From the NCBI GenBank assembly GCA_964493125.1, contig CAZBMS010000027.1, positions 1-20,449 of the forward strand: 20,449 nt of DNA, read 5' to 3'. A model generated the notes under the pieces. It was not told the origin of the DNA, ran no database searches, and worked only from the letters and a program-made list of their open reading frames with translations. The position numbers and the translations under genes are program-made. The stretch's first letter is position 1. The number at the start of each line of letters is the position of its first letter. The DNA comes from QGNO01 sp964493125 (GTDB taxonomy: Bacteria; Chloroflexota; Dehalococcoidia; Lucifugimonadales; QGNO01). Positions 14,795 through 20,449 of the stretch are shown piece by piece.

Positions 14795-16073
14795 TTACGA
14801 CGCATATACAGCTGATATGTTATCTGTCGAGGAAGCTAGAGACGAAGTCCTAGACCTCGTAAAGGTTCTGGACAATGAGGAAGTTGGCCTAATGGAATCT
14901 ATTGGTCAGGTCATAGCCGAAGATATCTATGCAGAACTAGACATACCGCCTTTTCAAAACTCAGCTATGGACGGATATGCTGTAAGGCACCAAGACATAA
15001 AGGGTGCCTCACCTAATAGGGCAGTCACGCTCAAGGTCGTAGGGAGTGTTGCGGCGGGGCAAATGGCGAAAGTGGAATTACCAAAAGGTACCGCCATTAG
15101 AATAATGACAGGCGCACCTTTGCCCCCAGGCGCAGACACAGTAGTCCCATTCGAAGAAACCGATGAATTGATTCGTAAAAAGCCCACCGGAGTGGTCGAC
15201 GAAGTGTCTGTGCTGGCTGAGTTTCCGAAAGGCGAATTTGTGAGACCAGCGGCAGAAGATGTTAGAAAAGGTAACTTGATTTTAAGAAGTGGTACAGTGA
15301 TAAGACCTTCGGAGATTGGAGTATTAGCATCCCTGGGATACGACTCTGTAACTGTTAATCGAAGGCCTTTAATCGGGATACTGGCAACAGGGAATGAGCT
15401 AGCATACCCAGGCAAACCTTTAGGCTCTGGGGAAATCTATGACAGTAATAGTTATAGCGTAGCAGCCCTAGTAAAAAGATACGGTGGAATTCCAAAAATT
15501 CTTGGCATAGCTAAGGACAATTTTGAATCTGTAGATTCAATGTTGTCCAAAGGAATTGCAACTGATTTACTAATTACGTCCGCAGGAGTTTCCAAAGGAG
15601 ACTACGATATAGTGAAAGACGTATTAGCAAAACATGGAAGAATCACCTTCTGGTCGGTCAGAATGCGCCCCGCCAAACCAATCGCTTTTGGAGAAATATC
15701 TAATATGGATGGTCGCAAAATACCACTTATAGGGCTACCGGGAAATCCAGTAAGTGCAGTGGTAGCCTTCGAGCAATTGGCGCGACCCGCAATATTAAAA
15801 ATGATGGGGAAGATTAAATTGGAAAAACCATACGTTTATGCATTGCTTGAAGATCCGATAATTAATACTGATGGGCGCAGAGTTTACGCTAGAGCAATTG
15901 TAAATAAGAGAAACGGCAAGTATTATGCGAAATTAACAGGGCCGCAAGGTTCGAACATTCTCACTTCAATGGCTAAAGCCAACGGGCTAGCTATCTGTGA
16001 TGAAGCTGTAAATGGCATGAAAGTCGGCGACGTAGCGAAGGTCGAAATGCTCGACTGGGAAGAAGTTGAATAA
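14778..16073 (+). CDS. moeA: Molybdopterin molybdenumtransferase
   Basis: MoeA inserts molybdate into adenylylated molybdopterin at the end of molybdenum cofactor synthesis. From ATG 14778 it is 431 residues. Key motifs are PPFQNSAMDGYAV at 57-69, RIMTGAPLPPGADTVVPFEET at 108-128, GEIYDSN at 218-224, TSAGVSKGDYD at 267-277, RMRPAKPIAFGE at 295-306 and GLPGNPVSAVVAFE at 319-332. The start is uncertain: ATG 14778 overlaps rmuC by 17 bases, while ATG 14817, 22 bases after the rmuC stop, gives MLSVEEARDEVL, closer to usual MoeA N-termini. Neither has a clear ribosome-binding site. With moaA and moaC in the window it completes both ends of the pathway, but in a separate transcription unit. Confidence 0.95.
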   Translation: MTHQHNYDAYTADMLSVEEARDEVLDLVKVLDNEEVGLMESIGQVIAEDIYAELDIPPFQNSAMDGYAVRHQDIKGASPNRAVTLKVVGSVAAGQMAKVELPKGTAIRIMTGAPLPPGADTVVPFEETDELIRKKPTGVVDEVSVLAEFPKGEFVRPAAEDVRKGNLILRSGTVIRPSEIGVLASLGYDSVTVNRRPLIGILATGNELAYPGKPLGSGEIYDSNSYSVAALVKRYGGIPKILGIAKDNFESVDSMLSKGIATDLLITSAGVSKGDYDIVKDVLAKHGRITFWSVRMRPAKPIAFGEISNMDGRKIPLIGLPGNPVSAVVAFEQLARPAILKMMGKIKLEKPYVYALLEDPIINTDGRRVYARAIVNKRNGKYYAKLTGPQGSNILTSMAKANGLAICDEAVNGMKVGDVAKVEMLDWEEVE

Positions 16074-16092
16074 ATGATTGGAGGAGACAAAG

Positions 16093-16521
16093 TTGCTAGT
16101 TAAGGAACAAGAGAGAGAGAAATCAACAAACTTAGAGATGGCTGTTAAGATTGATACTGACCATTTAATAAACCTTGGTAAGTCACTCAGTCTTCTACTT
16201 CTTCACAGACGCTGTGCCTCATGTTGGAGTGAGATAATTAATGATCCAAATCAGGGCTTAAATATCGACGCGAAAAGTCATCTTAAGCAGATTACAGGGC
16301 ATTGTTCAAAAAAACCAGAGTTCATTAGTCATGGAATGCCGCTGATGGAAGCTGTTTTTCGAATACTCCTAAGCCGTAGGTACGGACCAATACCGATCAA
16401 CAAACTTCTTGAAGAACTTCAAGAAAAGTGGACTGATCCGACCAACCCAAGTATCCCTTCGTCTGAGAAAATTTATAGGATGCTAAAAGCAAACGAGTAC
16501 TACGGTATAGTTCTGAGTTAG
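16093..16521 (+). CDS. Uncharacterised Cys/His protein, possible zinc and winged-helix domains
   Basis: I do not recognise this family. Translation is set at TTG 16093 by GGAGGAG ending 6 bases before it, giving 142 residues. The N-terminal 30 residues are charged. Then LLLLHRRCASCWSEI carries a CxxC (Cys41, Cys44), followed by His63, His70 and Cys71 in HLKQITGHC, a spacing that could bind one zinc. The C-terminal half (about 85-142: MEAVFRILLSRRYGPIPINKLLEELQEKW ... EKIYRMLKANEYYGIVLS) reads like a winged-helix DNA-binding fold, ending in a probable wing. No signal peptide or membrane segment. It follows moeA by 19 bases on the same strand and is the last gene of the pheT-rmuC-moeA unit. A small transcription regulator is a guess only. 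Confidence 0.75.
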   Translation: MLVKEQEREKSTNLEMAVKIDTDHLINLGKSLSLLLLHRRCASCWSEIINDPNQGLNIDAKSHLKQITGHCSKKPEFISHGMPLMEAVFRILLSRRYGPIPINKLLEELQEKWTDPTNPSIPSSEKIYRMLKANEYYGIVLS

Positions 16522-16566
16522 GCTGATCACAGTAACCTTCCTAATCTAGCACATGTCCAAAATATA

Positions 16567-16592
16567 CTAGCCTGTTAAAGCGAGTTTGCTAG
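16567..16592 (-). terminator. Weak candidate terminator after rplT
   Basis: On the minus strand CTAGC, which includes the rplT stop region, can pair with GCTAG across a 16-base loop, followed by TATATTTT. The stem is only 5 bp and AT-rich, so this is a poor intrinsic terminator. It is noted because the unit ends here, facing the convergent unknown gene. Confidence 0.2.
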
Positions 16593-16948
16593 CTAGAAAC
16601 ATGTTCCCTAGCGGCAGATACAAGCTCTGAAAAAGCTAGCTCGTCCCTGACCGCTATGTCAGCTAATATCTTCCGATCTACTTGTACATTAGCTAGCTTC
16701 AATCCATGCATGAATACACCGTAGGGCAAACCACCAAGACGGGCCGCAGCGGCTATCCGCAGTATCCATAAGCGTCTGAAATCGCCCTTGCGCTCTCTAC
16801 GATGCGCGTATGAATACGCCATCGCCTTATTCAAGGACTCACGGGCCCTTCTATAAAGCTTATGCCGTACCCCCTTGTGACCTTTTGTGAGTGAGAGCAC
16901 CTTGGCATGCCTACGATGCCTGGTTACACCTCGTTTAACTCTAGCCAA
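16589..16948 (-). CDS. rplT: 50S ribosomal protein L20
   Basis: L20 binds 23S rRNA early in 50S assembly. The 119-residue sequence is standard: MARVKRGVTRHRRHAKVLSLTKGHKGVRHKLYRRARES, then YSYAHRRERKGDFRRLWILRIAAAAR and a C-terminal segment that in other bacteria mediates autoregulation of the infC-rpmI-rplT operon. A strong AAAGGAGAT precedes the ATG. It is the last gene of the infC-rpmI-rplT unit, 69 bases after rpmI. Confidence 0.98.
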   Translation of the reverse strand: MARVKRGVTRHRRHAKVLSLTKGHKGVRHKLYRRARESLNKAMAYSYAHRRERKGDFRRLWILRIAAAARLGGLPYGVFMHGLKLANVQVDRKILADIAVRDELAFSELVSAAREHVSS

Positions 16949-16990
16949 TATATCTCCTTTCGCACATACCTAATGTTGTGTATTTTTCAA

Positions 16991-17005
16991 ACTCGCTAGT
17001 CGAGT
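16991..17005 (-). promoter_or_regulatory. Stem-loop between rpmI and rplT
   Basis: ACTCG and CGAGT pair perfectly around a 5-base loop in the 69-base gap before rplT, about 42 bases before its start. L20 represses this operon in some bacteria through leader structures, but those lie elsewhere, so a control role here is only possible. No U-tract follows directly (TTGAAAAA). Confidence 0.3.
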
Positions 17006-17017
17006 GTAATCGTTTCC

Positions 17018-17218
17018 CTATTTAGAGTACGGAATCAAACGTCGTAACTTAGGGATATCAGCTTTACTAACCGAAACCGTATCATCGAACATGCGACGTG
17101 CTCGTTTCGACTTCTTTCTTCTAAGATGGCTGCTCATGCCTTTCATTCGGAGGGCTTTACCTCCTCCTGAGAACCGAAATCTGGCTCTAGCGCCCTTATG
17201 TGTTTTTAATTTTGGCAT
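17018..17218 (-). CDS. rpmI: 50S ribosomal protein L35
   Basis: L35 is a small basic protein of the large ribosomal subunit. The 66 residues start MPKLKTHKGARARFRFSGGGKALR and continue with the arginine/lysine-rich SSHLRRKKSKRARRM, closing with VSKADIPKLRRLIPY, all typical. AAAGGA precedes the ATG by 4 bases. It starts 14 bases after infC, in the conserved order infC-rpmI-rplT. Confidence 0.98.
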   Translation of the reverse strand: MPKLKTHKGARARFRFSGGGKALRMKGMSSHLRRKKSKRARRMFDDTVSVSKADIPKLRRLIPYSK

Positions 17219-17232
17219 TGATCCTTTTTTTC

Positions 17233-17805
17233 TTAACGGCTTACAAGTTCCGTTTCTTCCTTATTTTTGCCTTCCCCTTCCTGTGTTTTGAATCCAGCTT
17301 TGGAAGGACCTAAAATTATACTGAGCATACGACCTTCCATAGAAGGGGCTTTTTCAAGCTTAGAAACTTCTTGTAAAGACTCCGCAACCTTCCTTAAAAG
17401 TACTACCCCTAATTCAGGATGAGTTATCGAACGCCCTCTGAAAGTTACTGTTAATTTAACTTTAGCTCCGGAATCGAGGAGCTTCCTTACTATGCGTTCT
17501 TTGGCTTCCAAATCATGCTGGCCAATATTGGGCCTTAGCCTCACTTCCCTCAACTCAACAGATCGCTGAGATCTCTTTGCCTCTTTTTCCTTTTTAGACT
17601 GTTCGTACCTAAATCTACCGTAATCTAGAAGCCTACAAACTGGAGGCTCAGCACCAGGCGCCACTTCAACCAAATCCAACTCTCGCTCCTGAGCCAGCGC
17701 CAACGCATCCTGAATTTGCATCACACCCAACTGCTGCCCAGCTTCATCAACTACGCGAATAGTAGCCGATCGTATGGCCCTATTAGCCCGATACTGCCTA
17801 GATAT
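17233..17805 (-). CDS. infC: Translation initiation factor IF-3, apparent ATA start
   Basis: IF-3 binds the 30S subunit, prevents premature 50S joining and checks start codon and initiator tRNA. The well-conserved part includes DLVEVAPGAEPPVCRLLDYGRFRYEQSKKEKEAKR (N-domain end and linker) and the C-domain VRLRPNIGQHDLEAKERIVRKLLDSGAKVKLTVTFRGR. The first standard start codon in frame is a TTG at 17730, which would cut about 25 residues from the N-domain. Upstream codons read RANRAIRSATIRVVDEAGQQLGVM, matching IF-3. No ATG, GTG or TTG lies between an in-frame TGA (17814-17812) and that TTG. AGAGGTGA at 17819-17812 is ideally spaced to ATA 17805, giving 190 residues. E. coli infC uses AUU for autoregulation, so a rare start fits the gene. 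Confidence 0.93.
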   Translation of the reverse strand: MSRQYRANRAIRSATIRVVDEAGQQLGVMQIQDALALAQERELDLVEVAPGAEPPVCRLLDYGRFRYEQSKKEKEAKRSQRSVELREVRLRPNIGQHDLEAKERIVRKLLDSGAKVKLTVTFRGRSITHPELGVVLLRKVAESLQEVSKLEKAPSMEGRMLSIILGPSKAGFKTQEGEGKNKEETELVSR

Positions 17806-17811
17806 TCTCAG

Positions 17812-17819
17812 TCACCTCT
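17812..17819 (-). promoter_or_regulatory. infC Shine-Dalgarno fixing the ATA start
   Basis: AGAGGTGA on the minus strand matches the anti-Shine-Dalgarno consensus over its core and ends 6 bases before ATA 17805-17803. A CTG at 17811 directly abuts it, too close to be used efficiently. No similar site precedes the later ATA (17775), ATT (17760) or TTG (17730) codons. Confidence 0.65.
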
Positions 17820-17846
17820 CTTTGTACTTTCCTTTGGAAGGGAAAC

Positions 17847-17875
17847 AATATATCACAGGGGCTTCAGGCAGTAAA
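17847..17875 (-). promoter_or_regulatory. Probable extended -10 promoter for infC
   Basis: On the minus strand TTTACT (17875-17870), a 17-base spacer and TATATT (17852-17847), with TG one base before the -10, form a sigma70-like extended -10 promoter. Transcription would begin near 17840, leaving a leader of about 35 bases before the infC ATA start. The -35 box overlaps the foot of the palindrome at 17873-17905 by three bases. Confidence 0.5.
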
Positions 17876-17905
17876 GATTGGCTTTTGGTCACAAAAGCAA
17901 TCTTT
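17873..17905. repeat. 14-bp bulged palindrome between infC and uridine-kinase-like gene
   Basis: AAAGATTG-G-CTTTTG and CAAAAG-CAATCTTT pair over 14 bp with one bulged G around a GTCA loop, the strongest dyad in the window. It sits in the divergent region, touching the -35 box of the infC promoter. It could be an operator for both genes, or a structure stopping minus-strand read-through from thrS; its arms are A/T-rich at the foot, as in bidirectional terminators. Confidence 0.55.
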
Positions 17906-17962
17906 CAACAACTATAGAATTCGCAAACACATTTAGATAGTCTGGATACACCATGTGAAATC

Positions 17963-18589
17963 TTGTATCGCACAGACAAGGCGAAAATATTGTTTAATAA
18001 TACCGAACTTAGAAAGATCACCGACATTATTGCGCTTAAGTCAGCGAAAGGTGGTAATGTGTTAATTGGGATTGATGGACTTTCTGGGGCAGGCAAATCT
18101 ACATTAGCACAGCAAATTATACATTCATACAAAAATGCTATCCACATAGAACTAGATGATTTCTATCGACCTTATCATGCTACAGCTGATGTGAAATTGA
18201 CTGCAGAAGAAATATGCTTCCGACTATTTGATTGGCAAAGACTGAGGAAAGATTTGCTCTTACCAATTGCCCAAGGCCGTACTGCGGTTTATCAAAGATA
18301 CGATTGGATTCAAGATAAACTCTTAGAGCAGATAGAAATTCCTATCTCTCCGATCATAGTAGTTGAAGGTGTCTTTGGCATGTTGCCATCTCTCAGACAG
18401 TTCTATGACCTAAAAATCTACGTGGAAACTCCGAGAAAACATCGACTAGACCGTATTAATGCAAGATGCTATCCAAATAGAAACTGGATGAAGCCATGGA
18501 TGGCCGCAGAAAATTGGTATATTGAGGAAGTCACACCCAAAAACCGAGTGGACTTAGTAATTTCGGGCTCGGCAACTAGAACTAAATAA
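17963..18589 (+). CDS. Uridine-kinase-like P-loop NTPase
   Basis: The 208-residue product belongs to the uridine kinase / phosphoribulokinase group of P-loop kinases, whose members phosphorylate nucleosides or similar small hydroxylated substrates. The Walker A GIDGLSGAGKSTLAQ lies at 36-50, LDDFYRP at 64-70 matches the DDFY substrate motif of uridine kinases, IVVEGVFGM at 132-140 is the Walker B-like strand, and ETPRKHRLDRINAR at 155-168 is the arginine lid. The true nucleoside or other substrate is not certain. TTG 17963 is a weak start without a good ribosome-binding site; the frame is open to a stop at 17915. It lies plus-strand between minus-strand infC and thrS, ending 30 bases from thrS, and so interrupts a commonly adjacent set. 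Confidence 0.8.
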   Translation: MYRTDKAKILFNNTELRKITDIIALKSAKGGNVLIGIDGLSGAGKSTLAQQIIHSYKNAIHIELDDFYRPYHATADVKLTAEEICFRLFDWQRLRKDLLLPIAQGRTAVYQRYDWIQDKLLEQIEIPISPIIVVEGVFGMLPSLRQFYDLKIYVETPRKHRLDRINARCYPNRNWMKPWMAAENWYIEEVTPKNRVDLVISGSATRTK

Positions 18590-18619
18590 TAGGAAGCGAT
18601 ATATCTAGAGCGGGATTGC

Positions 18620-20374
18620 TCAACTACTATTGGCTACAGCTTCTCTGATAATCTCTAAAGCTTCATATACTGGTAACGAACCTAAGTCTTCATTAGATCT
18701 TAGTCTTACAGACACCGCGTTATCCTCTTCCTCCCGATCTCCCACGATCAACATGTAGGGTATCTTCTGAAGTTGTGCTTCGCGTACCTTCAAATTCATA
18801 CGCTCTTTACGATCATTCACTTCCACTCTAATCCCAACTTCTGACAGTTGTTTCCTGATCTTCTCAGCATATTCAAAGTGTCGATCCGCTATGGGAATAA
18901 TCACAGCCTGTATCGGTGCAAGCCAAACTGGGAACGCTCCCGCAAAATGCTCAATTAAAACGCCCATAAACCTTTCCAAAGATCCAATCATAGCCTTATG
19001 TAAAACAACAGGCCTTTGTCTTGATCCTTCGTCACTGACGTATTCCAAGTCAAACCTTTCTGGCAATGAAAAATCAAGCTGTATAGTACCCAATTGCCAC
19101 TCTCGAGCCAACGCGTCCGGGACAAAAAAGTCAATTTTGGGACCGTAAAAAGCACCCTCACCGATTAAAGGCTCAAATGGTAAATTAGCTTCTTCCAAGA
19201 CACTTCTCAACGCTGATTCAGCCGTATCCCATATCTCGTCAGATCCGACTCGCTTTTGAGGCCTCAATGATAAAGCGATTCTTACATCTTCAAACTTGAA
19301 CAGAGAATAAGTCTGCTGGTACATGTCAATAAGGGTGCGAACTTCTCCTGCAACTTGATCAGGAGTGCAAAATATATGTGCGTCGTCTTGGCTAAAAGTA
19401 CGAACCCGGGTAAGACCATGTGTTACTCCAGAACGTTCATATCTATGCAATCTACCAAAGTCGGCAAATCTAATGGGAAGGTCTCGATAAGAACGTAATC
19501 TGGAATTGTATATCAGAGCGTGCGCAGGGCAGTTCATAGGCTTGAGCCCATACTCGCGATCATCTTGGCTTATAAAGTACATATTGTCCTGATAGTTATC
19601 GTAGTGGCCAGAGCGCTTCCAAAGTTCCGTATCAAATATCTGCGGTGTTATGACCTCCTGATAGCCATTTTTTTGGTAAAGATCCTGAACGTATCCTACG
19701 AGCGCCTTATACACAACCGTCCCTTTCGGGAGAAAGAATGGACTTGCCGGAGCAATAGGATCCATCAAGAACAGGTCAAGTTCTGAGCCTAGGCGACGAT
19801 GATCACGTTTCTGCGCTTCTTCCAGTTTAGTCAGGTGTGCGTCCAAATCCTCTTGAGACTCAAATACGGTGCCATAGATACGTTGAAGCATTGGCCTAGC
19901 CTCGTCACCACGCCAGTATGCACCAGCAACTGAAAGAAGCTTGAAGGCCACTATCTCCGCAGTTGAATCAGTATGCCCCCCTCTACAAAGATCTTCAAAA
20001 GATCCATGCTTATAAAAAGTTACGGCTTCTGACTCTGGTAATTCGTTAATAATTTCAAGCTTGAAGGGCTGGTCCTTCTCTATCTCCTTGGCTTCCTCGC
20101 GGGAAACTTCGCGACCATTGAAAGCTAATCCTGCTTTGACACTCGATCGCATACGCGTTTCTATAACTTGCAGATCCTCTATAGTAAAAGCTCTAGGAAC
20201 TAGGAAGTCATAGTAAAAGCCATCGTCGGTCGGAGGTCCTATTCCAAGTTTAGCACCTGGAAAAAGTTCGGAGACCGCCTCAGCCAATACGTGAGCGGCA
20301 GAATGGCGTAAGCGATAAATACGGCTGCCGTCGTCGCTATTATCTGAGGTAATTTCGTGGTCGTCCTGTAACAA
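18620..20374 (-). CDS. thrS: Threonine-tRNA ligase lacking the TGS domain
   Basis: ThrRS is the class II synthetase that charges tRNA-Thr. The 584-residue product starts near the editing domain and lacks the N-terminal TGS domain of about 60 residues found in E. coli ThrRS. Editing residues are intact: RHSAAH (His24, His28) and DLCRGGH (Cys130, His134). The catalytic zinc ligands are Cys282 (MNCPAH), His333 (DDAHIF) and His459 (LHKAMIGSLERF), with motif 2 at RYERSG 311-316. The C-terminal anticodon-binding domain covers about 480-580. It begins at TTG 20374 with AAGGTGA 4 bases upstream. TGS-less ThrRS occurs naturally in several bacterial groups, so this is not a truncation. Confidence 0.96.
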   Translation of the reverse strand: MLQDDHEITSDNSDDGSRIYRLRHSAAHVLAEAVSELFPGAKLGIGPPTDDGFYYDFLVPRAFTIEDLQVIETRMRSSVKAGLAFNGREVSREEAKEIEKDQPFKLEIINELPESEAVTFYKHGSFEDLCRGGHTDSTAEIVAFKLLSVAGAYWRGDEARPMLQRIYGTVFESQEDLDAHLTKLEEAQKRDHRRLGSELDLFLMDPIAPASPFFLPKGTVVYKALVGYVQDLYQKNGYQEVITPQIFDTELWKRSGHYDNYQDNMYFISQDDREYGLKPMNCPAHALIYNSRLRSYRDLPIRFADFGRLHRYERSGVTHGLTRVRTFSQDDAHIFCTPDQVAGEVRTLIDMYQQTYSLFKFEDVRIALSLRPQKRVGSDEIWDTAESALRSVLEEANLPFEPLIGEGAFYGPKIDFFVPDALAREWQLGTIQLDFSLPERFDLEYVSDEGSRQRPVVLHKAMIGSLERFMGVLIEHFAGAFPVWLAPIQAVIIPIADRHFEYAEKIRKQLSEVGIRVEVNDRKERMNLKVREAQLQKIPYMLIVGDREEEDNAVSVRLRSNEDLGSLPVYEALEIIREAVANSS

Positions 20375-20392
20375 TGAGTCACCTTATAAAGT

Positions 20393-20441
20393 AGCCAATA
20401 TAGCTATTGTAGGGATGGTAACACCCTGTATAAAATTGGCT
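20393..20441 (-). promoter_or_regulatory. Structured leader upstream of thrS (edge of window)
   Basis: AGCCAAT (20393-20399) pairs perfectly with ATTGGCT (20435-20441), enclosing a second pairing AGGG (20411-20414) / CCCT (20424-20427). The structure lies just before the thrS ribosome-binding site. thrS genes are often controlled through their leaders (autogenous operator or T-box), but I see no T-box sequence and the leader runs off the window, so the mechanism is open. Confidence 0.4.
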
Positions 20442-20449
20442 TAGCTAGA

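Noticed and set aside
18620..20374. thrS as a 5'-truncated gene
   Set aside because: It lacks TGS, but the start has a well-spaced AAGGTGA and all editing and catalytic residues are present. TGS-less ThrRS is a known natural form.
20375..20449. T-box riboswitch before thrS
   Set aside because: No TGGNACCGCG-like T-box sequence is visible in the 75 bases available; only simple pairing is seen.
1..20449. CRISPR arrays, insertion sequences, integrases, attachment sites, toxin-antitoxin or defence genes
   Set aside because: Looked for on both strands; no repeat-spacer pattern, transposase, recombinase or recognisable defence protein is present.

Overview
This is a gene-dense piece of bacterial core chromosome. 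By eye its base composition is slightly AT-rich (low to mid 40s %GC). Gene content and synteny point to a free-living member of the Chloroflexota, most likely a Dehalococcoidia/SAR202-like lineage. The clues are rsmD-coaD followed by a short coiled-coil DivIVA/SepIVA-like protein, the thrS/infC/rpmI/rplT block, a class I aldolase next to a GlpX-type FBPase, and a cytosine-deaminase-like amidohydrolase beside an aldo/keto reductase. The taxonomic call is inference; there is no rRNA here to prove it.

Layout: (1) 1-221, minus: 5' end of pyrG, cut by the window edge. (2) 222-674: a 453-bp divergent intergenic region with one compact hairpin and no gene I can support. (3) 675-2225, plus: rsmD, coaD and a coiled-coil protein. 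(4) 6480-2310, minus: fba (class I), rdgB, moaA, rnhC, moaC, a likely transcription unit with short gaps and a 1-nt rnhC/moaC overlap. (5) 6671-8787, plus: glpX, divergent from fba, then pheS. (6) 11326-8816, minus: aldo/keto reductase then amidohydrolase, a two-gene cassette lying antisense between pheS and pheT. (7) 11406-16521, plus: pheT, rmuC, moeA and an unknown Cys/His protein, probably read from a good sigma70-type promoter just before pheT. (8) 17805-16589, minus: infC, rpmI, rplT. (9) 17963-18589, plus: a uridine-kinase-like P-loop protein, inserted between infC and thrS. (10) 20374-18620, minus: thrS, with part of a structured leader at the right edge.

Functionally the window joins translation (PheRS alpha and beta, ThrRS without TGS domain, IF3, L35, L20, RsmD), cofactor synthesis (CoaD; MoaA, MoaC and MoeA for molybdenum cofactor), nucleotide supply and sanitation (PyrG, RdgB, a possible uridine kinase), genome maintenance (RNase HIII, RmuC) and the FBP node of central carbon metabolism (aldolase against FBPase).

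No mobile element, CRISPR array or defence island is visible. The most interesting signals are in gene starts and leaders. Two genes, infC and the coiled-coil gene, have no ATG/GTG/TTG that could give a full-length product, and each instead has a strong Shine-Dalgarno correctly spaced to an in-frame ATA. The normally adjacent pheS and pheT are separated by an antisense cassette yet carry a near-identical 12-mer just before both start codons. A 14-bp palindrome abuts the infC promoter. An uncharacterised CxxC/HC protein ends the moeA operon.
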